A stretch of DNA of 64,000 nucleotides from Mangrovicoccus sp. HB161399 (GCF_013184745.1 NZ_JAATVU010000032.1:1-64000); one strand, 5' to 3'. Shown: positions 1-8,588, counted from the first letter of the stretch. A program made the numbers and translations. Notes: generated from the sequence alone by a model not told the origin.

Positions 1-285
1 CCGGATCGGCCGCCCGGGGGCGATCGAGGGGCGCCCGAAATCGGCATGGAGCATCTCGAACCCGGCATCGAGGCTGGCGGGTGCGTTCGCCATGGGCCTC
101 GGACCGGTGGCGGCGCCATGGCTCGCTTGGCGACCTGCCGGATCTTCCGCAGCGGATGCTGCGCCGGGACGCGCGTCTCCGGATCGGCATGGCTGGACAG
201 CGATCCGCCCGTCCCGTCTGCACTGCGCATGCCTGCCTCCGCCGTTGATCCGCAGCGGGTGAATCATGTTCTGGAACCGGCGCCG
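1..285 (-). pseudogene. IS5-like transposase N-terminal remnant, copy A (runs off the window edge)
   Basis: Read on the minus strand from an ATG at 230, the translation begins MRSADGTGGSLSSHADPE and continues through VPAQHPLRKIRQ, which resembles the conserved N-terminus of IS5-group transposases (pattern DLE.RVPADHPLR.IR). A frame change near base 110 is needed to continue into FEMLHADFGRPSIAP, which matches the next conserved IS5 block (F..LYA..GRPSIAPE). The gene is therefore frameshifted, and it is cut by the window start. About 55 bases upstream of the ATG are also shared with a second copy at 44188-44607 on the other strand, so this is a fragment of a real element. It abuts an IS110 remnant starting near 320. 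Degraded; no function expected. Confidence 0.7.
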
Positions 286-319
286 AGGTACGACTATTTC
301 AGCGGCCTGGTAGACATGA

Positions 320-1010
320 GCCCGTGGCCTCCGACCGGTCAGAGCCTTCGGCATCGAAGGAACCGGCACCTTCGCTGCAGGTCTGTCCCGGGAAATTCTG
401 GCCGTGGGTCACACCGTGCTGGGCGTCAAGCGACCGAACCGGCAGCTGCGCAATCTCCACGGCGAATCCGATTGTCCCGGCGCCTGGAGCGCCGCCCGAT
501 CCGTGATGAACGGCCCCGCAGAAGCCATGGCAAAAGCCCAAGCCGGACCGTCCGAGATGATCCGCCACTTCACGACCGCACGCGACAATGCCGCAGAAGC
601 AACTTCCCGAGCGATGGTCCCTTTGAAAACATTGATCATCAATGCTCCGGCCGAGCTGCGCGAAGCTCTGGATCAGGTCAGGGGGCGCATCGGACCGGTC
701 CGCCGCGTCGCCGCTCTGCGACCCGGCCCTGTCTCCAGATCCCTTGCATCAGCAAAAGCCGCGATACGCGATCGTGCGGGGCTGGCTGGCGGGGTGGGCC
801 ACGCGGCACGGCAGGTTTTCCGGCGATGCGGCCGAGCCCGGGCAGCGGGACCGGCTGGCGGCCCGCCAGCGCAGGACATCGCCGGCGCAGGCCTGCGGCA
901 GGGCGAGGGCCGTGCGTCCCCTGCTCCGGTCCGGAACGCCCCCAAAAAGGCGGGACCGGAGCGGTTGGGAGAAGCCCGGAATTGGCACGCAGCCCCGCTA
1001 CAGCCGGGCT
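320..1010 (+). pseudogene. IS110-family transposase remnant
   Basis: The frame starting at 320 reads ARGLRPVRAFGIEGTGTF and then VLGVKRPNRQLRNLHGESD, the FGIEGTGSYG...VNRPNRQ.RR..GKSD block of IS110/IS1111-type transposases. It continues with the helical stretch ending LKTLIINAPAELREAL, typical of the segment between the catalytic DEDD part and the Tnp_20 domain. Near 895-1000 the same frame gives ASPAPVRNAPKKAGPERLGEARNWHAA, a decayed version of the GVSPVEASSGKT.RHRLNRGGNRQAN signature. The N-terminal DEDD start is missing: in-frame stops at 311 and 317 precede the homology, and the C-terminus is lost. It differs in subgroup from the IS110 copy at 43 kb. Non-functional relic. Confidence 0.7.
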
Positions 1011-1406
1011 GCGCACCGGTCCCGTCTTCTGCGCTGGGAAGCGGAACGACATGGCGGCCAGCTCAGGCAAGCGGGCCCTGTCGCCGTCGCCCCTTCACAT
1101 CCAGACGGCCTTCCCTACGGCCCGGGCGGCGCAAGCCGGACCACCTCGAGAGGCCCCAGCGACGGGACAAGGGACTTGCCGGACTGCGAGGGTCGGCCGC
1201 CGGTCGGCCAAGCAGGCGCCCGGCGGCAGTGCGCCGCCCCAGCCGGAACCGGAGCTTCGCTGCCAGGCGGAACCCCGGAGGACTGCGGACACCATATCGG
1301 ACCATGGCCGTGAACCGCCACAGCCCGCAGTGTTTGCCTGGCCGACGGTCCCTCAGGGGGACCGCCCAACATGCGCTGTCGGACCCGGCGGAGCCCCCGC
1401 CGCGGC
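1011..1406. other. gene-free stretch after the IS110 remnant
   Basis: I see no recognisable protein in either direction. The open frames here are GC-driven and Arg/Pro-rich. At the right edge, 1386-1402 forms a short hairpin (CGGCGG, five-base loop, CCGCCG) a few bases beyond the stop of the minus-strand aldolase gene; it could help terminate that operon but has no T-run. Confidence 0.4.
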
Positions 1407-2156
1407 TCAGCTGCGGTAATCGCTGCCCAGCCCTTCGATGGAACGCAGATGTGCGTCCCATTCCAGCGCCAGGTCTCCGTCCTCTTCCAGCATCTGCACG
1501 TATTGGCCATGGACATGGGCGGCGATCTCGTCGTCCACCATCCGCAGCGGCTGGCCGGTGGAGAGCGCCGCGATCTGGATCTCGCAGGCGCGCTCCAGGT
1601 AGAACATGTTGGAGAACATCTCCGCCGCGCTGCGCCCGGTGGCGATCAGCCCGTGATTGCGCAGCACCATGACCGGGTGCGTGCCGAAATCGGCGACGAT
1701 GCGCTCGCGCTCGTCCAGATCCAGCGCGATCCCCTCGAAGTCGTGATAGGCGGTGCGGTTGTGGAACTGCAGCGAGATCTGGTTGAGCGGCAGAAGCCCC
1801 TCCTCCATGCAGGACACCGCGACGCCCGCCCGGGTATGGGTATGCATGATCCAGGCCGCGTCATGGCGGTTCATGTGCACGGCCGAATGGATGGTGAAGC
1901 CCGCCGGGTTCACCCGGTGCGGGCTGCCGTCGACCTTATTGCCGTGCACGTCGATCTTGACCAGCGAGGAGGCCGTGATCTCCTCCCAGCGCCAGCCATA
2001 GGGGTTGATCAGGAAATGTCCGTCCTCGCCCGGCACCCGCGCGGTGATGTGGGTGTAGATCAGGTCGGTGAAGCGGTGGAGCGCGGCCAGCCGGTAGCAG
2101 GCGGCCAGATCTTCCCGCGCCTTCTGCTCGGCGGCGGTCATGGCGATGTCCTTCAT
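1407..2156 (-). CDS. class II aldolase/adducin-family protein (carnitine island, last gene)
   Basis: 249-residue cytoplasmic protein of the class II aldolase/adducin fold. Metal-binding histidines are visible in HTHTRAG (His105, His107) and RNHG (His168). It lacks the Glu that acts as proton donor in fuculose-phosphate aldolases: the equivalent segment reads AGFTIHSAVH. That places it in the adducin-like subgroup, whose substrates are mostly unknown. The start at 2156 is chosen for a purine-rich GAAGGAAAGGGA ribosome site and because its ATG overlaps the TGA of the upstream carnitine dehydrogenase gene (ATGA). It is the last gene of a six-gene minus-strand run. The reaction in carnitine breakdown is not known to me; a second paralogue lies at 9551-10315. 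Confidence 0.85.
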   Translation of the reverse strand: MKDIAMTAAEQKAREDLAACYRLAALHRFTDLIYTHITARVPGEDGHFLINPYGWRWEEITASSLVKIDVHGNKVDGSPHRVNPAGFTIHSAVHMNRHDAAWIMHTHTRAGVAVSCMEEGLLPLNQISLQFHNRTAYHDFEGIALDLDERERIVADFGTHPVMVLRNHGLIATGRSAAEMFSNMFYLERACEIQIAALSTGQPLRMVDDEIAAHVHGQYVQMLEEDGDLALEWDAHLRSIEGLGSDYRS

Positions 2157-3601
2157 GCGATGTCCCTTTCCTTCGCGGGCGCCGGGGCGCGCTGGCCCAC
2201 GGCCTGGCCCGCCCCCTCGGCCGTGATCCCGGCATGGGCGGCGGCATAGCGTTCGAGCTGTCGTGCCACTTCCGGCTCCGGCGGGCAAGCGCGGCGCGTT
2301 GTCAGGTCGGTGTGCAGGAGCAGCGTCTCGATCGTCGCCGAGAGCGTGCCGTCCGCACGGAAGATGCGGTGGAAGAGCCGCATCTTCCTGCCCGCGCCCT
2401 CCAGCACCTGCGTCGTCGCCGCCAGCCGCTCGCCGACATGCATCTCGGCAAGGTAGCGGATGCGGGTGTCGACGGTGAAGAAGCTCTTGCCCGAGGCGAC
2501 ATAGGCGGCATCGGCGCCGATCAATTGCATCAGCCCGTCGGTGGCCCAGGTCCCGGCCTCCAGATAGGCGGCCTCGTTCATGTGGCCGTTGTAATCGGCC
2601 CAGCCCGGCGGCACCTGCCGCGCCGCCGTGACAGGCAGGCCGTCCAGCGTGCCGCCGGTGGGCAGCAGCGCCTCGTGGGCCAGCACCGCGCCGCCGGCAC
2701 CCGAGCCGCTCTGGCGCAGCGACCGGATCATGCCGACGAGATTGTCGTCGCGCAGCCGTTCCAGATCAGCGATGGTGCGGTCGCCGGACTGCTCGTGGGA
2801 CTGCTCGCAGATGGCATTGACCAGCGCGCCGTCGAGGTCCGGCACGTCGGTCAGCCGCGACCACGGCCAGGACAGCGAGGGGCCGAACTGTTCCAGATAG
2901 TGGCGGTATCCGGTCTCGCCTCCGGCGATGCGGTAGGTCTCGAACAGGCCCATCTGCCCGAGCCGCAGCCCGAAACCGAGCCGGATCGCGTCATCGACCT
3001 CGCCCGTGGTGGCGATGCCGTCGCGGATCAGCCAGAGGGCTTCGCGCCAGAGCGCCTCCTGCAGGCGGTTGGCGATGAAGGCGTCAATCTCCTTGCGCAG
3101 CACCAGCGGCGCCATGCCGACGGAACGCACCAGCGCCTCGGCCTTCGCGCAGAGCTCCGGTTCCCCGGCGATCTCGACGAGCGGCAGCAGGTAGACCGGG
3201 TTGAAGGGATGGACGACCACGACGGGCGCGCCCTGCGACGCCAGATCGGCGGCGCGGAAGCCCGAGGTCGAGGAGCCGATGACCGTCCCCGGCGCCGCCT
3301 CCATGATGCCGGCATAGACGCGGTGCTTCAGGTCCAGCCGCTCAGAGACGCTTTCCTGCACCCAGTCCGCGCCCGCGACGGCCTCGTCCAGAGAGGCGGC
3401 GAAGGTCAGCGTCCCTTCGGCAGGCAGCGCCCGGTCATAGAGCGCGGGCAGCGCGCGGCGGGCATTCGCCAGCACGGCGGCGATCTTGCGCTTCGCCTCC
3501 GGGTCCGGATCGAAGACCGCCACGTCCCAGCCGTTCAGCATGAAGCGCGCCGCCCAGCCGCCGCCGATCAGCCCGCCGCCGATGATCGCGGCGCGGCTCA
3601 T
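2153..3601 (-). CDS. lcdH: L-carnitine 3-dehydrogenase fused to a hotdog thioesterase (betainyl-CoA thioesterase)
   Basis: 482 residues. Residues 1-310 are a 3-hydroxyacyl-CoA-dehydrogenase-type NAD domain with the GGGLIG dinucleotide motif at 8-13, the HPFNP signature at 131-135 and the helical C-terminal half. Residues about 323-455 form a 4HBT hotdog domain (WADYNGHMNEAAY at 334-346). Carnitine dehydrogenases oxidise L-carnitine to 3-dehydrocarnitine. In rhizobial relatives the same two-domain arrangement hydrolyses betainyl-CoA to glycine betaine, so one polypeptide covers the steps before and after BKACE. The BKACE gene lies immediately upstream with an ATGA overlap at 3598-3601, supporting that assignment. 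The C-terminal 25 residues are a low-complexity tail. The symbol follows rhizobial usage. Confidence 0.88.
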   Translation of the reverse strand: MSRAAIIGGGLIGGGWAARFMLNGWDVAVFDPDPEAKRKIAAVLANARRALPALYDRALPAEGTLTFAASLDEAVAGADWVQESVSERLDLKHRVYAGIMEAAPGTVIGSSTSGFRAADLASQGAPVVVVHPFNPVYLLPLVEIAGEPELCAKAEALVRSVGMAPLVLRKEIDAFIANRLQEALWREALWLIRDGIATTGEVDDAIRLGFGLRLGQMGLFETYRIAGGETGYRHYLEQFGPSLSWPWSRLTDVPDLDGALVNAICEQSHEQSGDRTIADLERLRDDNLVGMIRSLRQSGSGAGGAVLAHEALLPTGGTLDGLPVTAARQVPPGWADYNGHMNEAAYLEAGTWATDGLMQLIGADAAYVASGKSFFTVDTRIRYLAEMHVGERLAATTQVLEGAGRKMRLFHRIFRADGTLSATIETLLLHTDLTTRRACPPEPEVARQLERYAAAHAGITAEGAGQAVGQRAPAPAKERDIA

Positions 3602-4521
3602 GCGGCCAGCCCCGTGGGCACGCGCTTGGCGAGGCCCAGCAGGTCGCGGACCTCCTGCGGTCCCATCAGCGAGGCCCCCATGTTCTCCAGCAGGCCCGCC
3701 GCCTTTTCGACGAGCTGCGCATTCGTCGCCAGAACGCCCTTCTCCAGGTAGAGGTTGTCCTCCAGCCCGACGCGGACATTGCCCCCGGCCATGGCGGCGG
3801 CGGCGACATAGGGCATCTGGTCCCGGCCGAGGCTGAAGGCCGACCATGTCCAGCCCGCGGGCACGTTCGCCACCATCGCCATGAAGGTCTGCAGGTCGTT
3901 CGGCGCGCCCCAGGGGATGCCCATGCAGAGCTGCACCAGCGCCGGATCGTCCAGCACGCCTTCCTTGGCCAGCTGCGAGGCGAACCACAGATGGCCGGTG
4001 TCGAAGGCCTCGATCTCGGGCTTCACGCCCAGATCGGTCATCATCCGGCCCATGGCGCGCAGCATGTTCGTGGTGTTGGTCATCACGTAGTCGCCGTCGC
4101 CGAAATTCATCGAGCCGCAGTCGAGCGTGCAGATCTCGGGCAGGCAGTCGCGGACATGCGCCATGCGTTCCGTGGCTCCCGCCATGTCAGTATTCGGGGC
4201 ATCCAGCTGCATCGGCGTCTCGGGCGTGCCGAAGGTCAGGTCGCCGCCGATCCCGGCGGTGAGGTTCAGCACCACGTCCACATCGGCCGAGCGGATGCGG
4301 TCGGTCAGCTCGCGGTAGAGCGCGAGGTCGCGGCAGGGCGCGCCGGTTTCCGGGTCGCGGACATGGCAATGCACGATGGCCGCGCCGGCCTTGGCGGCGT
4401 CGATGGCGGCATCGGCGATTTCGTTCGGCGAGCGCGGCACCAGGCGGCTCTTGTCCTGGGTGGCGCCCGCGCCGGTGACGGCGGCGGTGATGAAGGGCCT
4501 GCGGTTCATGCGAAGCGGCAT
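3598..4521 (-). CDS. 3-dehydrocarnitine:acetyl-CoA trimethylamine-acetyl transferase (BKACE, DUF849)
   Basis: 307-residue beta-keto acid cleavage enzyme. The N-terminal PFITAAVTGAGAT strand and the zinc-binding HCH at 51-53 (VHCHVRD) are typical, followed by ..DVVLNLTAGIGG and the GNVRVGLEDNLYL segment near the C-terminus. BKACE enzymes condense a beta-keto acid with acetyl-CoA to give acetoacetate and a new CoA ester. Beside carnitine dehydrogenase and a thioesterase, the substrate is most probably 3-dehydrocarnitine, yielding betainyl-CoA. The start at 4521 has AAGGAG eight bases upstream; an internal Met at 4509 is the alternative. Other BKACE substrates exist, so specificity rests on context. 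Confidence 0.88.
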   Translation of the reverse strand: MPLRMNRRPFITAAVTGAGATQDKSRLVPRSPNEIADAAIDAAKAGAAIVHCHVRDPETGAPCRDLALYRELTDRIRSADVDVVLNLTAGIGGDLTFGTPETPMQLDAPNTDMAGATERMAHVRDCLPEICTLDCGSMNFGDGDYVMTNTTNMLRAMGRMMTDLGVKPEIEAFDTGHLWFASQLAKEGVLDDPALVQLCMGIPWGAPNDLQTFMAMVANVPAGWTWSAFSLGRDQMPYVAAAAMAGGNVRVGLEDNLYLEKGVLATNAQLVEKAAGLLENMGASLMGPQEVRDLLGLAKRVPTGLAA

Positions 4522-4533
4522 TCTCGTCTCTCC

Positions 4534-5334
4534 TTACCGGCCCTTCCAGACCGGATCGCGTTTCTCGGCGAAGGCGCGGGCGCCTTCCTTCTGGTCCTCG
4601 GAGCGGTAGAGCCGCTCCACGGTCTCGAACTGGCTGCGGGTGATGCGGTTCATGGCGTCCTGGAACTTCATGTCCTCGGCCTCGCGCACGATCTCCTTCA
4701 GCGCGGCGAAGACCAGCGGCGGGCCGGAGGCGAGTTCATCCGCCAGCGCCCGCGCCGCCTCCATCAGGCCCTCCGGGGGCAGGATGCGGTTCACCAGTCC
4801 CCAGCGATGCGCCTCCTCGGCGTCGAACCAGCGGCCCGTGAGCAGCAGCTCCATCGCGATGTGATAGGGGATGCGCTTCGGCAGCTTCACGGTCGCGGCG
4901 TCCGCCACGGTGCCCGAGCGGATTTCCGGCAGGGCGAAGGTGGCGTGGTCCGCCGTGAGGATGATGTCGGCGCCGAGCGCCAGTTCCAGCCCGCCACCGC
5001 AGCAGATTCCGTTGACCGCGGCGATCACCGGCTTGTTCAGCCCGCGCAGCTCCTGCAGCCCGCCGAAGCCCCCCACCCCGTAATCCGCATCCGGCCCCTC
5101 GCCCGCGGCGGCAGCCTTCAGGTCCCAGCCCGGGCAGAAGAACTTCTCCCCCGCGCCGGTGACGATGGCGACCCGCAGCTCCGGGTCGTCGCGGAACCCC
5201 ATGAAGGTCTCGCCCAGCTCGCGGCTCGCCGCCATGTCGATCGCATTGGCCTTCGGCCGGTCCAGCGTCACTTCCAGAACGGCCCCGCGCCGCGCGGTGC
5301 GGACGGCGGAGGCGGGTTGCGTCATGTCGTTCAT
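4534..5334 (-). CDS. enoyl-CoA hydratase, probably crotonobetainyl-CoA hydratase (CaiD-like)
   Basis: 266-residue crotonase-fold protein. Both usual catalytic glutamates appear to be present, in GGGLELALGAD and LPEIRSG, and the oxyanion-hole glycines are intact. CaiD-type enzymes interconvert crotonobetainyl-CoA and L-carnitinyl-CoA. The start at 5334 overlaps the stop of the upstream acyl-CoA synthetase by ATGA, and only 12 bases separate its stop from the BKACE start, so it is co-transcribed. With the acyl-CoA dehydrogenase and ligase of the same operon it completes a CoA-dependent route from gamma-butyrobetaine to carnitine. A general short-chain enoyl-CoA hydratase cannot be excluded on sequence alone. 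Confidence 0.85.
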   Translation of the reverse strand: MNDMTQPASAVRTARRGAVLEVTLDRPKANAIDMAASRELGETFMGFRDDPELRVAIVTGAGEKFFCPGWDLKAAAAGEGPDADYGVGGFGGLQELRGLNKPVIAAVNGICCGGGLELALGADIILTADHATFALPEIRSGTVADAATVKLPKRIPYHIAMELLLTGRWFDAEEAHRWGLVNRILPPEGLMEAARALADELASGPPLVFAALKEIVREAEDMKFQDAMNRITRSQFETVERLYRSEDQKEGARAFAEKRDPVWKGR

Positions 5335-7370
5335 TCCATGTCTCCCATGCGGATCAGCGCGTCCGCGGCCACGGCGCGGCCGGGCGTGCAGATCAGCGGG
5401 TTGATTTCGATTTCTTCCAGGCGGTCGGCATGCTCGGCCACGAAGCCCTGCACCGCCATGACGGCCGCGACGACCGAGGCCAGATCGGCCCCGGGCTTGC
5501 CGCGGTAGCCGCCGAGCAGCGGCGCGATCTTCAGCCGGTCGAGCCCCGCGCGGATTTCGTCCTCCGGCGCCGGGACCAGCATCGACACCGTGTCGGCCAT
5601 CAGCTCGGTCAGGATGCCGCCCAGCCCCAGCGTCAGCACGAAGCCATGCACCGGATCGCGTACGACCCCGACCAGCAGTTCCGCCACCGTCCCGGTGATC
5701 ATCTCCTCGACGAGGAAGCTCGCCACCGGCATCGCTTCGGCAGCGCGGCGCACCGCCTCGCCGCTGGCGAGGTTCAGCGCCACCGCCCCGGCCTCGGTCT
5801 TGTGGGCAATGCCCTCGCCTTTCAGCACCACCGGGAAGCCGATGGTCCCGGCCGCCGCTTCGGCCTCTGCCGCCGAAGGCGAGCGCGCCGATTGCGGCAC
5901 GGCGATGCCTGCGCGGGCCAGGACCGCCTTGGCCTCGGCCTCGGCCAGAAGCCGCGGCGCGTTCGCGACCAGCCCCGGGACCAGCAGGCCGGCAGCCGAA
6001 GGCGCGGCCCCGGCATCGGCCATGGCACGGACCGCGGCCAGCGCTTCGGCCATGCCGCAGAGCGGCGCGACCCCGGCAGCGACCAGCCTTGCGGCGACGT
6101 CCTCCGGCAGGCCCTCGGGCAGCAGCGAAACCACTGCCATCGGCGCGCCGTTCGAGCGGTGCGCCGCGATCGCCGCATGGACCACCTTGTCCCAGTCGGG
6201 CGCATCGAAGAGGTCCGAGCGCGGATAGTCGAGCACCACGCAGCAGAGCGCCAGATCGGCCCCGGCCAGCGCGGTGAACGCCGCCTCCAGCGCCGCCTCG
6301 TCGCCCCAGCAATGGGTGTTGTAGTCCAGCGGATTTGCCAGCGCGACCCGCGGCCCCAGCGCCTCGGCCAGACCGGCCCTCTGCGCGGGCGTGAGGGACG
6401 GGAAGGCCACGCCCTTCGCGGCGCCCAGATCGGCCATCAGCGAGGCCTCGCCCCCCGAGCAGGACGCCGAGGCGATGCGCGCCGAAGCGAGCCGGCCCGT
6501 GACATGGGCCAGCTTCAGCGCCTCGACCAATTCCGCCGCGCTGTCGACCTGCGCGAAGCCCAGGCGCGCTGCCAGCGCCCGCGCCCCGGCATCCGACCCG
6601 GAAAGCGAGGCGGTATGCGACACAGCCGCCGCCTGCGCCTGTTCGGAGCGGCCGACCTTCAGCAGGACCACCGGCTTGCCCAGCTCGGCGGCGCGGCGCG
6701 ACAGCCGCTCGAAAGCGGGCAGGTCCGAAAAGCCCTCGACATGCAGCCCGAGCGCGGTGATGCGCGGGTCCTCGAGCAGGCCGAGACCGATCTCGGCCAT
6801 GGAGGCCTGCGCCTGGTTGCCGGCCCCGGCGACGACAGCCAACGGCAGGCCGCGGCGCTGCATGGTGAGGTTGATCAGCACGTTGGAGGACTGGCCGACC
6901 ACGGCAACGCCGGAGGAAAGCGGCGACAGCCCGTGCATGTCCGGCCAGAGCGCCACGCCGTCGAGCGCATTGACGAAGCCGTAGCAGTTGGGGCCGAGGA
7001 TGCGCATCGGTCCCGCGGCCTCGACCAGCCGCGCCTGCAGCTCCGGCCCGTCGGGCAGCTCGGCCACCGCCTCGGCATAGCCGTTGGCGAAGCAGACCGC
7101 CCCGCTGCAGCCCATGGCGGACAGTTCCGCCGCCACGCCGATCGTGGCCTCGCGGTTGACGCCGATGAAGGCGGCATCCGGGACCCCCGGCAGCTCCGAC
7201 AGCGAACGGACCGCCGGCAGTCCGCCGACCGTCTCCTTCTTCGGATGCACCGGCCAGATCGGCCCGGCAAAGCCGGTGGCGCGGCAGCGCGCGACCACCG
7301 CCTCGCACCAGGCGCCGCCGCCGATCACCGCGACGGCGCGCGGGCTGAAGAGCCTGGAAAGCGGCTGCAT
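5331..7370 (-). CDS. ADP-forming acyl-CoA synthetase (fused alpha/beta), candidate betaine-CoA ligase
   Basis: 679 residues with the layout of single-chain NDP-forming acyl-CoA synthetases. It has an N-terminal CoA-binding Rossmann domain (PRAVAVIGGGAW), two succinyl-CoA-ligase-like flavodoxin domains including the phosphohistidine loop SHTASLSGSD, and a C-terminal ATP-grasp domain (FPVVLKGEGIAHKTEAGAV ... EIEINPLI). Such enzymes make an acyl-CoA from acid, CoA and ATP, releasing ADP. Here it is the only CoA-activating enzyme of the operon and would activate gamma-butyrobetaine, carnitine or crotonobetaine, replacing the CaiC/CaiB pair of enterobacteria (inference). One base separates its ATG at 7370 from the acyl-CoA dehydrogenase stop. 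Confidence 0.85.
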   Translation of the reverse strand: MQPLSRLFSPRAVAVIGGGAWCEAVVARCRATGFAGPIWPVHPKKETVGGLPAVRSLSELPGVPDAAFIGVNREATIGVAAELSAMGCSGAVCFANGYAEAVAELPDGPELQARLVEAAGPMRILGPNCYGFVNALDGVALWPDMHGLSPLSSGVAVVGQSSNVLINLTMQRRGLPLAVVAGAGNQAQASMAEIGLGLLEDPRITALGLHVEGFSDLPAFERLSRRAAELGKPVVLLKVGRSEQAQAAAVSHTASLSGSDAGARALAARLGFAQVDSAAELVEALKLAHVTGRLASARIASASCSGGEASLMADLGAAKGVAFPSLTPAQRAGLAEALGPRVALANPLDYNTHCWGDEAALEAAFTALAGADLALCCVVLDYPRSDLFDAPDWDKVVHAAIAAHRSNGAPMAVVSLLPEGLPEDVAARLVAAGVAPLCGMAEALAAVRAMADAGAAPSAAGLLVPGLVANAPRLLAEAEAKAVLARAGIAVPQSARSPSAAEAEAAAGTIGFPVVLKGEGIAHKTEAGAVALNLASGEAVRRAAEAMPVASFLVEEMITGTVAELLVGVVRDPVHGFVLTLGLGGILTELMADTVSMLVPAPEDEIRAGLDRLKIAPLLGGYRGKPGADLASVVAAVMAVQGFVAEHADRLEEIEINPLICTPGRAVAADALIRMGDME

Positions 7371-7371
7371 C

Positions 7372-8532
7372 TCAGACCCCCAGCGGCCGGAAGATCTCCC
7401 GGCTGATGATGTGGCGCTGGATCTCCGAGGTGCCGTCCCAGATGCGCTCCACCCGTGCATCGCGCCAGAAACGCTCGATCGGCAGCTCGTCCATCAATCC
7501 CATGCCGCCATGGATCTGCAGCGCCGCGTCGGTGACGCGCGCCAGCATCTCGGAGGCATAGACCTTGGCCGAGGCGATCTCGCGGTTCGCGGGCAGGCCC
7601 TGGTCGAGCCGCCAGGCAGAGCTGAGCGTCAGCCAGTCCGCCGCGTCGATCTCCGTCACCATGTCGGCGATCTGGAAGCTGACCCCCTGGAAGCGGCCGA
7701 TTTCCTGGCCGAACTGCTTGCGCTGCGCGGCGTAGTCCACCGCCATGTCGAAGACCCGGCGCGCCCTGCCCACCGACATGGTGGCGACGGTGATCCGCGT
7801 GGCGTAGAGCCACTCGTTCATCACCTCGAAGCCGCCATCGACCTCGCCCAGCACCTGCGCATCCGGCAGGCGGCAATCGTCGAAATAGAGGATGCAGTTC
7901 TTGTAGCCGCGATGCGAAACCGAGTTGTAGCCCTTGCGCACCTCGAAGCCCGGCGTGCCGCGATCGACGAGGAAGCAGGTGATCCGCTTCTTCGGGCCGC
8001 GCGGGGTCTCGTCGACGCCGGTCGCGACGAAGACGATGAAGAAATCGGCATGGTCCGCACCCGAGATGAAATGCTTTGACCCGTTCACCACCCAGTCGCC
8101 GCCATCGCGCACGGCGGTGCATTTCATGCCGCGCACGTCGGACCCGGCATCGGGTTCGGTCATCGCCAGCGCATCCATCCGCTCGCCCTTCACGGCAGGC
8201 GAGAGGTAGCGCTCGATCTGCTCGCCCTTGCAGGCCATCAGGATGTTCTGCGGACGGCCGAAGAAATGCGTCAGCGCCATCGAGCCGCGGCCGAGCTCGC
8301 GCTCCACCAGCGCGAATTCCAGGTGGCTCAGCCCCGGACCGCCCGCGCTTTCGGGGAAATTCGACGCATAGAAGCCCATGTCGAGGACCTTCTGCTTGAT
8401 GCCCTGCGCGATCTCGGCGGGAACCTCGCCGGTGCGCTCGACCAGCGCCTCATGCGGATAGATCTCGTTCTCGACAAAGCTCCGCACGGTCGAGACGATC
8501 ATCTCCTGCTCGCCGGTCAGTCCGAATTGCAT
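7372..8532 (-). CDS. acyl-CoA dehydrogenase, probably gamma-butyrobetainyl-CoA dehydrogenase (CaiA-like)
   Basis: 386 residues with the three acyl-CoA dehydrogenase domains: helical N-terminus (ESAGGPGLSHLEFALVERELGRGS), beta-domain with MTEPDAGSD flavin contact, and helical C-terminus with YAAQRKQFG and QIHGGMG. The residue in the usual catalytic-base position is Asp rather than Glu: WDGTSEIQ instead of YEGTSEIQ. First gene of the six-gene minus-strand operon; RBS AGAGGG nine bases before the ATG. Expected to form the 2,3-double bond of gamma-butyrobetainyl-CoA, passing electrons to ETF (not encoded here). Its promoter lies in the 56-base gap shared with the divergent CdhR-like activator. 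Confidence 0.87.
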   Translation of the reverse strand: MQFGLTGEQEMIVSTVRSFVENEIYPHEALVERTGEVPAEIAQGIKQKVLDMGFYASNFPESAGGPGLSHLEFALVERELGRGSMALTHFFGRPQNILMACKGEQIERYLSPAVKGERMDALAMTEPDAGSDVRGMKCTAVRDGGDWVVNGSKHFISGADHADFFIVFVATGVDETPRGPKKRITCFLVDRGTPGFEVRKGYNSVSHRGYKNCILYFDDCRLPDAQVLGEVDGGFEVMNEWLYATRITVATMSVGRARRVFDMAVDYAAQRKQFGQEIGRFQGVSFQIADMVTEIDAADWLTLSSAWRLDQGLPANREIASAKVYASEMLARVTDAALQIHGGMGLMDELPIERFWRDARVERIWDGTSEIQRHIISREIFRPLGV

Positions 8533-8554
8533 GTGTCATGCCCTCTTGTTCACT

Positions 8555-8584
8555 TGTCCCGAAAATGCGACTCCGGCAGGGACA
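8555..8584. promoter_or_regulatory. inverted repeat in the divergent cdhR/acyl-CoA dehydrogenase gap
   Basis: TGTCCC at 8555-8560 and GGGACA at 8579-8584 form a 6-base inverted repeat with an 18-base spacer inside the only 56 bases separating two divergent starts. A binding site for the AraC-type activator encoded alongside is the natural guess; the arms are short, so chance is possible. Confidence 0.35.
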
Positions 8585-8588
8585 GATC

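Noticed and set aside
46-1419. A 457-codon frame spanning the left IS debris
   Set aside because: It runs antisense through the IS5 remnant and then out of frame through the IS110 remnant, so it joins unrelated fragments.
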